A stretch of 6,458 bases of DNA from Spirulina sp. DLM2.Bin59. GTDB taxonomy: Bacteria > Cyanobacteriota > Cyanobacteriia > Cyanobacteriales > Spirulinaceae. Location: contig RECT01000320.1 in assembly GCA_007693875.1 (NCBI GenBank), forward strand, positions 1 through 6,458. Direction: 5' to 3'. Numbering within the stretch: position 1 is the first letter of the stretch; every line of letters begins with the position of its first letter. Under the pieces are notes generated by a model. That model did no database searches and was not told where the DNA came from. It was given only the letters and a program-made list of their open reading frames with translations. The position numbers and the translations under genes are program-made. Shown one piece after another: positions 1 through 4,946 of this stretch.

Positions 1-14
1 TTTTCATCCCTGGG

Positions 15-1112
<1,098 letters not shown>

Positions 1113-1136
1113 GGTTAGGTTGGGAATGGGGAAAAG

Positions 1137-1157
1137 GGAAAAAGGAAAAAGGAAAAA
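1137..1157. repeat. Three tandem copies of GGAAAAA ahead of the ATPase start
   Basis: Three perfect 7-bp units GGAAAAA lie inside a longer purine tract, with GGGGAAAAGG before it and GGG after it (about 1128-1160). In the operon mRNA this is a U/C-rich run ending about 25 nt before the ATPase ATG. It is noncoding. Short tandem units of this kind can change copy number by slippage, which would alter the spacing in front of the gene. Confidence 0.7.
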
Positions 1158-1180
1158 GGGAATAGATGCTGTACATTTTG

Positions 1181-1220
1181 AAGCCCCTCGCCCTCCTGGG
1201 GAGAGGGGTTTGGGGTGAGG
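1181..1220. repeat. Interspersed palindromic repeat between permease and ATPase genes
   Basis: AAGCCCCTC (1181-1189) pairs with GAGGGGTTT (1203-1211), nine pairs including one G-U, around a 13-nt loop in which CCC (1191-1193) can pair with GGG (1199-1201). The sequence continues as GGGGTGAGGG. Read on the minus strand, CCCTCACCCCAAACCCCTCT resembles a repeat I recall as scattered between genes in many cyanobacterial genomes; this is recognition from memory, not a search. It ends 3 bp from the MalG-type permease stop and would be transcribed as a hairpin in the operon mRNA. There it could stabilise the upstream message or lower ATPase expression. Confidence 0.6.
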
Positions 1221-1223
1221 GTC

Positions 1224-2090
1224 TTAACCTTTAACGGCTCCGGCGGTAATGCCTTGGACAATTCGCCGCTGGAAGAGTAAGACTAAAATTACTAGGGGAA
1301 CTGTGCCGAGAACTGTGGCGGCAGCGATGGGGCCGTAGGGAATTTCAAACACCGATGCTCCGCCAATTTTAGCCACCGCCACGGGAATTGTTTGCATTTC
1401 TGGCCGGGTGATAAAGGTGAGGGCAAAGATGAATTCATTCCATGCAAAAATGAACGTTAAAATCCCTGTTGTCACCAATGCCGGGATTGTCATCGGTAAA
1501 ACAATGTGCTGCAACATCTCAACGGTGTTATAGCCATCCATCTTGGCGGAATCTTCAAGATCCTTAGGCAATTGCTGGAAAAAGCTGCGTAACACCAGGA
1601 TGGTTAGGGGGAGATTAATGGCGGTATAGGGGATAATTAAGGCAAGATAATTATTGCCAATGCCCACGGCTTTAACAATTTCTAACAGGCCTAAAAACAA
1701 CAGCACATAGGGAAATAGGCTGACGATTAAAACTAAGGCCAGGATGATATTTTCCCCGGGAATTTTTAGCCGCGCTAGGCTATAGGCTGCCGGTGCGCCC
1801 ACTAGTAAGCAAACACAGGTGGAAATGAGCGAGACGAAAAAACTGTTGCCCATATAGCGGAGAAACTCTCCCCCTAAACCGATGTAATGGGCTTCGGTGA
1901 GTTGATCCCAACTGGGCCAGTAAATGGTGGGAATTGTGGCAATGGCCGCGTTGGTTTTAAAGGAGGTGAGTAATTGCCAGAGCACCGGGGCCAGGCAAAA
2001 CCCCACCATCAGAACCACCCCCACCCAGAGGAGGAGACGACTGGGGGAAATGATTGTTTTCGCAGTTGTGGGGCGTTGAACTTTTAGCAT
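1224..2090 (-). CDS. Carbohydrate ABC transporter permease, MalG type
   Basis: This is the second inner-membrane channel subunit of the importer. Its 288 aa match the usual MalG-family length. Hydrophobic segments at roughly 19-41, 84-106, 115-136, 148-168, 203-223 and 257-278 give the expected six membrane helices. The cytoplasmic EAA coupling loop, which docks onto the ATPase, lies at about 179-199: E179, A182, D185-G186, then I196 and L198-P199. Early NSFFVS (82-87), AAYSLAR (101-107) and FAWNEF after the EAA loop are typical of MalG proteins. The ATG at 2090 is 27 bp after the MalF-type permease stop, consistent with co-transcription. No clear Shine-Dalgarno sequence precedes it, as is common in cyanobacteria. 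The family assignment is strong; the transported solute cannot be inferred. Confidence 0.94.
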   Translation of the reverse strand: MLKVQRPTTAKTIISPSRLLLWVGVVLMVGFCLAPVLWQLLTSFKTNAAIATIPTIYWPSWDQLTEAHYIGLGGEFLRYMGNSFFVSLISTCVCLLVGAPAAYSLARLKIPGENIILALVLIVSLFPYVLLFLGLLEIVKAVGIGNNYLALIIPYTAINLPLTILVLRSFFQQLPKDLEDSAKMDGYNTVEMLQHIVLPMTIPALVTTGILTFIFAWNEFIFALTFITRPEMQTIPVAVAKIGGASVFEIPYGPIAAATVLGTVPLVILVLLFQRRIVQGITAGAVKG

Positions 2091-2117
2091 GGTTGAATCG
2101 AGTTGAGCAACAGGGGT

Positions 2118-3026
2118 TTACCGTTCACCGGAGACGTTAATGCGGGCTTTGGCCAGAAGGAAGGCGGTGAGGGCGATCGCCCCCACTAAGATCAAAAACG
2201 TCACCACCACCAACGCCGCCCCATAACCAAAGTCCAAATATCGCCGCACCATTGCATAGATATATATGGATACTGTTTCCGTGGCCCCCGCCGGCCCGCC
2301 GCCGGTCATCACCTGCACCAAGTCGAAAATCCCGAAGGATTGGGCAAACCGAAACAGCAGGGCGATGAGAATTTGAGGGGCAATGAGGGGGAGAGTAATT
2401 TGCCAGAAGCTTTGCACGGGGGAGGCCCCATCAATGGCGTGGGCTTCGTAGAGGTCTTTGGGGATCGATTGCAACCCCGCCAAGAGCAGGATGGCAATAA
2501 AGGGCGTGGTTTTCCAGACATCAGCAAAAATCAGGGCAAACATGGCGCGGGTCGGCTCCCCGAGCCAAGTAATCCCCGTTTCCAAAATCCCCAGCCGCAA
2601 CAGCAAATCATTCACCACGCCAAACTGATCATTAAAAATCCAGGCCCAGGCTAAACCCATCACCGCCGTCGGCAATGCCCAGGGAATCAGGGCAATGGTG
2701 CGCACCAGGCCCCGCCCCCGAAAGGTTTGATTGAGGATCAGGGCAAACCCTAGGCCGATAATTAACTCCGCGATGATGCTCAAGATTGTGAAAATTGTCG
2801 TGTTACCCAGGCTTTGCCAAAAGCGGCTATCTCCCACGAGGCGGCCATAGTTACTGAAGCCGGTAAATTCGGCTTGCAGTTGGGTTCCCAGGTTTTGGGC
2901 AAATAAACTCAGCCAAAAGGCTCGCAAAATCGGGTAGGCAAACACCAGCAGCAGGATCACCAATGCCGGGATCACCAATAGCCAGCCGGTGCGCTGATCG
3001 CGTTGGCGGATTGTGTCTTGGGTCAT
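2118..3026 (-). CDS. Carbohydrate ABC transporter permease, MalF type
   Basis: This is the first channel-forming inner-membrane subunit. At 302 aa it is a compact MalF-family protein lacking the large periplasmic insert of enterobacterial MalF. Predicted membrane helices lie at about 15-35, 75-97, 107-131, 162-182, 216-237 and 268-291. The EAA coupling loop is textbook: E194-A195-x-A197-x-D199-G200, then I210-T-L212-P213. The motif MTGGGP after helix five and IPWALP near 114-119 are also family hallmarks. I start at the ATG at 3026; a GTG immediately before it (3029) is an equally possible start and adds one residue. Neither has a Shine-Dalgarno sequence. It lies 70 bp after the binding-protein gene and 27 bp before the MalG-type gene, so it is the middle of the operon. 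The MalF/MalG heterodimer would form the translocation pore. Confidence 0.94.
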   Translation of the reverse strand: MTQDTIRQRDQRTGWLLVIPALVILLLVFAYPILRAFWLSLFAQNLGTQLQAEFTGFSNYGRLVGDSRFWQSLGNTTIFTILSIIAELIIGLGFALILNQTFRGRGLVRTIALIPWALPTAVMGLAWAWIFNDQFGVVNDLLLRLGILETGITWLGEPTRAMFALIFADVWKTTPFIAILLLAGLQSIPKDLYEAHAIDGASPVQSFWQITLPLIAPQILIALLFRFAQSFGIFDLVQVMTGGGPAGATETVSIYIYAMVRRYLDFGYGAALVVVTFLILVGAIALTAFLLAKARINVSGER

Positions 3027-3051
3027 CACAAATAGGGATTAAATCAACAAG

Positions 3052-3087
3052 TTTTAAAGCAGGGTTTCAAAGCAGGGTTTTAAAGGG
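3052..3087. repeat. 13-bp tandem repeat (2.8 copies) between binding-protein and permease genes
   Basis: TTTTAAAGCAGGG (3052-3064), TTTCAAAGCAGGG (3065-3077) and the partial TTTTAAAGGG (3078-3087) follow each other directly; the first two units differ at one base. The array fills about half of the 70-bp gap and begins about 10 bp from the binding-protein stop. It is noncoding. It could be plain slippage sequence or a spacer affecting expression of the permeases relative to the abundant binding protein. Confidence 0.7.
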
Positions 3088-3096
3088 TTGCGGCGC

Positions 3097-4410
3097 CTAC
3101 TGAACTAAAAGACGACGGGTTTCAGCAGCGGCTTGGGCCATGGCTCGCTCTGGGGTGAGCCGCTCGGTGAGGGCGGCACTGAGGAACCGCTGCAAGATGT
3201 CCGAGACCTGGGCATATTGGGCAACGGGGGGCCGGAGCGTCGAATTTTTCACCACCGACAAGAGGTCGGCATAGTGGGGATATTTGGCTAAAACTTCCGG
3301 GTCACTGAATAGGGCAATGCGGCTGGGTACATAACCGTTTGCCAAAATGTAGTTCCGTTGGGCCTCGGTGCTGGTGAGGTATTGGATCACCCGCCAGGTT
3401 TCCCGGGGATGGCGGGATGTGGCAGAGATCGCCATCCCCCAACCCCCCTGACAGGCTCCGCTCTCCTGGCCCGGGGCATGAACCATGGGCTGAATCGCAA
3501 ATTTTCCCGCAATGGGGGAATCAGAGGCGAGGGGGAAAACGTAGGGCCAGTTGCGCAGAAAGGCGGTGCGGCCATTTTGAAAGAGGCGGCGGGTTTCTTC
3601 TTCGGCGTAGGTGGTGACACCCGGGGGGGAAATGCCCTGGGCGATCGTCTCCCGTAAAAATTCCACAGCGGCGATCGCCTCTGGCTCATCTAATCCCACA
3701 TCCAAGGTTTCTGGATCAACCCAGTAGCCCCCATGGCCCGCCAGGATCTCCACAAACATTGCCGCCAACCCTTCATACTGTCGCCCCTGCCACACAAAGC
3801 CCCAATCCGTCAGCCCTTGATCCTGGAGGCTTTGGGAAATTTCTAGGAGGTCGGTAAAGGTTTGGGGGGGATCATAACCGGCCTCCGTGAGTAGATCAGT
3901 GCGGTAGTAGAGCATTCCCGCATCGGAACGGAAGGGCATTCGGTAAAGCATGTCCCGATAGCGGCCCCCTTCAATATCCCCACTCAGGAATCCGTCTAGA
4001 TCCCCCGGCTCTAAATAATCATCGAGGGGACGCAACCAACCGGCAGCGGCAAATTTCGGAATCCAGGCAATATCTGCATAGATCAGATCGTAGGGGGAAT
4101 CTCCCAGCAGGAAAGCGGAAGCATAGAGGTCTTCTACTAAATTGGTATCATTGGGCCCAGCGACAATATCAAGGCGAATATCGGGATTTTGCTCCTCAAA
4201 GTCTGCTTTGAGGGGTTGCCATTGTTGGGCTTCCGAGGCGTGCATCATCACCCGGATTTGAATCGGTTCTTGACTCAAAACAGGGGTAGAGAAGCTTTGG
4301 ATCAGTCCAAAAATGACAAGCCCAACCGTTAGCCAACGCAGCCACGGCGGGAGTTTCAAGGGAAGTTTTAAATTCACCACAGGTATTGTTTCAGAACAAC
4401 AAACAGCCAC
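3097..4410 (-). CDS. Carbohydrate ABC transporter substrate-binding protein (family 1, MalE-like)
   Basis: This is the periplasmic solute receptor of the importer. It has 437 aa from the GTG at 4410. The N-terminus is a Sec signal: basic residues K15, K19 and R25, a hydrophobic core at about 26-40, and a probable signal peptidase I site after TPVLS (residue 46). There is no lipobox cysteine, so it looks like a soluble periplasmic protein rather than a lipoprotein. The mature part has the family 1 bilobal features: IRVMMHASEAQQW at the first strand, YDLIYADIAWIPKFAAAGWLRPL, the hinge-region PFRSDAGMLYYRTDLL, and a late GYVPSR (about 359-364). In-frame GTG codons at 4380 and 4377 would give a shorter, more typical signal peptide and may be the true start. 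An in-frame TAA lies just upstream of 4410. It is the first gene of the operon. The composition fits the maltose/trehalose/glucosylglycerol group, but the ligand is unknown. Confidence 0.92.
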   Translation of the reverse strand: MAVCCSETIPVVNLKLPLKLPPWLRWLTVGLVIFGLIQSFSTPVLSQEPIQIRVMMHASEAQQWQPLKADFEEQNPDIRLDIVAGPNDTNLVEDLYASAFLLGDSPYDLIYADIAWIPKFAAAGWLRPLDDYLEPGDLDGFLSGDIEGGRYRDMLYRMPFRSDAGMLYYRTDLLTEAGYDPPQTFTDLLEISQSLQDQGLTDWGFVWQGRQYEGLAAMFVEILAGHGGYWVDPETLDVGLDEPEAIAAVEFLRETIAQGISPPGVTTYAEEETRRLFQNGRTAFLRNWPYVFPLASDSPIAGKFAIQPMVHAPGQESGACQGGWGMAISATSRHPRETWRVIQYLTSTEAQRNYILANGYVPSRIALFSDPEVLAKYPHYADLLSVVKNSTLRPPVAQYAQVSDILQRFLSAALTERLTPERAMAQAAAETRRLLVQ

Positions 4411-4422
4411 AATCTCGGGGGC

Positions 4423-4524
4423 TTGCCCTATGGATTTAGATTATTGTGCTGAAGGGGATCGGGAAACGAAATTCCTGAGACCATCACCATCCAAAATTAT
4501 CATCGCTAGGGTTTTGCCCTATGG
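4423..4524. repeat. 11-bp direct repeat TTGCCCTATGG in the ABC operon leader
   Basis: TTGCCCTATGG occurs at 4423-4433 and again at 4514-4524, 91 bp apart, both upstream of the binding-protein gene (CCATAGGGCAA in its reading direction). The distal copy overlaps a small inverted repeat, TAGGG (4507-4511) and CCCTA (4517-4521). Paired sites of this kind could bind a regulator of the operon; that role is inference. Confidence 0.45.
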
Positions 4525-4559
4525 CTTCGTTCCGTCCACCCTAACGCAATTTAGCGAGA

Positions 4560-4589
4560 AATCTAATGCAACAGAAATATTCTCAACAA
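4560..4589 (-). promoter_or_regulatory. Possible promoter of the ABC transporter operon
   Basis: On the minus strand, TTGTTG (4589-4584) and TAGATT (4565-4560) are 18 bp apart; the overlapping TTGAGA (4586-4581) would leave a 15-bp spacer. Both boxes are partial matches to the sigma70 consensus. The position would give an mRNA leader of about 145 nt before the GTG at 4410. A copy of ATTCTCAA (4579-4586) overlaps the -35 candidate and may link control to the divergent promoter at 4700. Confidence 0.25.
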
Positions 4590-4600
4590 AAATTTAAAAA

Positions 4601-4614
4601 GATGGCCGGCCATC
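4601..4614. repeat. 14-bp perfect palindrome GATGGCCGGCCATC
   Basis: GATGGCC is followed directly by its reverse complement GGCCATC with no spacer. It lies between the two divergent promoter candidates, at the left edge of the GC-rich repeat segment. It could be a protein binding site or the boundary of an interspersed element; the sequence alone does not decide. Confidence 0.55.
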
Positions 4615-4620
4615 GCTCCC

Positions 4621-4676
4621 GTGCCGGGCGGGTCTGCCGCCTGGGTAGGGGCGAAAAATCTTTCGCCCCCCACCCC
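4621..4676. repeat. GC-rich interspersed hairpin repeat
   Basis: GGGGCGAAA (4648-4656) and TTTCGCCCC (4661-4669) form a perfect 9-bp stem with a 4-nt AATC loop. GGGT (4643-4646) and ACCC (4672-4675) extend it across a small internal loop. A second small stem, GGCGG (4627-4631) with CCGCC (4637-4641), lies just before it. The core closely resembles the GGGGCGAAAAATTTTTCGCCCC hairpin that I recall from many cyanobacterial intergenic regions (from memory). It may be a miniature mobile or REP-like element, or a bidirectional barrier to transcription between the divergent units. No target-site duplication is evident. Confidence 0.6.
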
Positions 4677-4686
4677 GTTAAAAATA

Positions 4687-4716
4687 ATTCTCAAGAGTAT
4701 TGACAGATATTCTCAA
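4687..4716 (+). promoter_or_regulatory. Candidate operator: two ATTCTCAA octamers flanking the -35 box
   Basis: ATTCTCAA occurs at 4687-4694, just upstream of the TTGACA box, and at 4709-4716, inside the -35/-10 spacer. The starts are 22 bp apart, about two helical turns, so both face the same side of the DNA. The first copy also sits in an imperfect inverted repeat ATTCTCAAGAGTAT. Further copies are at 4579-4586 and inside crtH at 4966-4973. A dimeric repressor bound here would block RNA polymerase. The regulator is unknown; TGAGAAT half-sites recall Fur-type boxes, but the full Fur pattern is not present. Confidence 0.35.
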
Positions 4717-4728
4717 TAAATGCATAAT
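4700..4728 (+). promoter_or_regulatory. Strong sigma70-type promoter directed toward crtH
   Basis: A perfect -35 box TTGACA (4700-4705), a 17-nt spacer (4706-4722) and a 5/6 -10 box CATAAT (4723-4728) lie in an AT-rich stretch. Initiation would be expected near 4734-4737. It is the best consensus promoter I see in the window. It could drive crtH with a leader of about 210 nt, or a short RNA ending at the hairpin at 4768-4799. Confidence 0.65.
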
Positions 4729-4734
4729 CAATAT

Positions 4735-4799
4735 CGTGTTCTCCTCTCTGTTATGGATTCAGCAAGCGGGACAGGTGCGCGTCACCTTGTCCCCCTTTT
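4735..4799 (+). ncRNA. Candidate small RNA or attenuated crtH leader
   Basis: A promoter and a terminator-like hairpin bracket about 65 nt, the size of a small regulatory RNA. The 5' part (about 4735-4767) is pyrimidine-rich and probably unstructured, including TTCTCCTCTCTG; the 3' part is the hairpin. The organisation recalls the short cyanobacterial RNA Yfr1, but the Yfr1 core ACUCCUCACAC is absent, so I do not assign it. A 31-codon ATG frame at 4753-4848 crosses the hairpin and lacks a ribosome binding site. The alternative is a leader segment of the crtH mRNA controlling read-through. Confidence 0.3.
4768..4799 (+). terminator. Rho-independent-like terminator hairpin
   Basis: GGGACAGGTG (4768-4777) pairs with CACC-T-TGTCCC (4783-4793): ten base pairs with one bulged T (4787) and a CGCGT loop. 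It is followed by CCTTTT. The U-run is only four bases, so termination may be partial. It lies about 40 nt into the transcript expected from the promoter at 4700 and about 150 nt ahead of crtH. Confidence 0.4.
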
Positions 4800-4802
4800 C
4801 AT

Positions 4803-4844
4803 GGCTGGGGCGGGGCGATTATCGAGATTTAACCCCGAAAAGCC
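4803..4844 (+). other. Second leader hairpin upstream of crtH
   Basis: GGCT (4803-4806) pairs with AGCC (4841-4844), and CGGGG (4811-4815) pairs with CCCCG (4833-4837), separated by an asymmetric internal loop and enclosing a 17-nt loop. There is no U-run after it. It would be the second of three consecutive hairpins in a crtH leader. It matches no riboswitch class I recognise. Confidence 0.3.
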
Positions 4845-4851
4845 GTAGATT

Positions 4852-4870
4852 GAGGGGCGATCGCCCCCTC
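4852..4870. repeat. Extended HIP1 palindrome upstream of crtH
   Basis: The HIP1 octamer GCGATCGC (4857-4864) is the core of a 14-bp perfect palindrome GGGGCGATCGCCCC (4854-4867); outer GA/TC bases can extend it past one extra C. The other eight HIP1 copies in the window (57, 309, 885, 2173, 3671, 5326, 5632, 6181) lie inside the coding regions. This is the only intergenic copy. It may simply be a repeat, but as RNA it would form a further stem in the crtH leader. Confidence 0.6.
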
Positions 4871-4946
4871 TAATCCGCCGTCAATGGTAGGCTAGGGAAA
4901 AATCCGTCTCGCTGTCCCCCTTTTTCCCTCCCCAGAACCAACGCAG

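Larger units (their letters stand above)
4411..4946. other. Divergent intergenic region between ABC operon and crtH
   Basis: No convincing protein gene lies in these 536 bp. From left to right it holds the ABC operon leader with an 11-bp direct repeat, a possible minus-strand promoter near 4560-4589, a 14-bp perfect palindrome (4601), a hairpin repeat (4621-4676), a strong plus-strand promoter (4700-4728) with flanking octamers, a terminator-like hairpin (4768-4799), a second hairpin (4803-4844) and an extended HIP1 palindrome (4854). The last 80 bp before crtH show no obvious promoter or ribosome binding site. Confidence 0.8.

Noticed and set aside
2309..2654. Open frames within the MalF-type permease gene on both strands
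   Set aside because: Shadow frames of a gene whose real frame contains the EAA loop and membrane helices.
3358..3689. Overlapping open frames on both strands inside the binding-protein gene
   Set aside because: Their Pro/Arg/Gly-rich translations are typical shadows of a GC-rich gene; the conserved MalE-like frame explains the DNA.
4313..4597. 94-aa plus-strand frame overlapping the 5' end of the binding-protein gene
   Set aside because: Partly antisense to a well-supported coding region, crosses that gene's leader and promoter candidate, and shows no domain or initiation signal.
4687..4716. A canonical Fur (iron) box
   Set aside because: TGAGAAT-like half-sites are present, but not the inverted 7-1-7 or repeated GATAAT hexamer pattern.
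4735..4799. Identification of the short RNA as Yfr1
   Set aside because: Size and 3' hairpin fit, but the conserved core ACUCCUCACAC is not present.
4753..4848. 31-codon ATG frame on the plus strand just after the promoter at 4700
   Set aside because: No ribosome binding site, crosses the terminator-like hairpin, and its translation has no recognisable features; the position is better explained as noncoding leader or small RNA.
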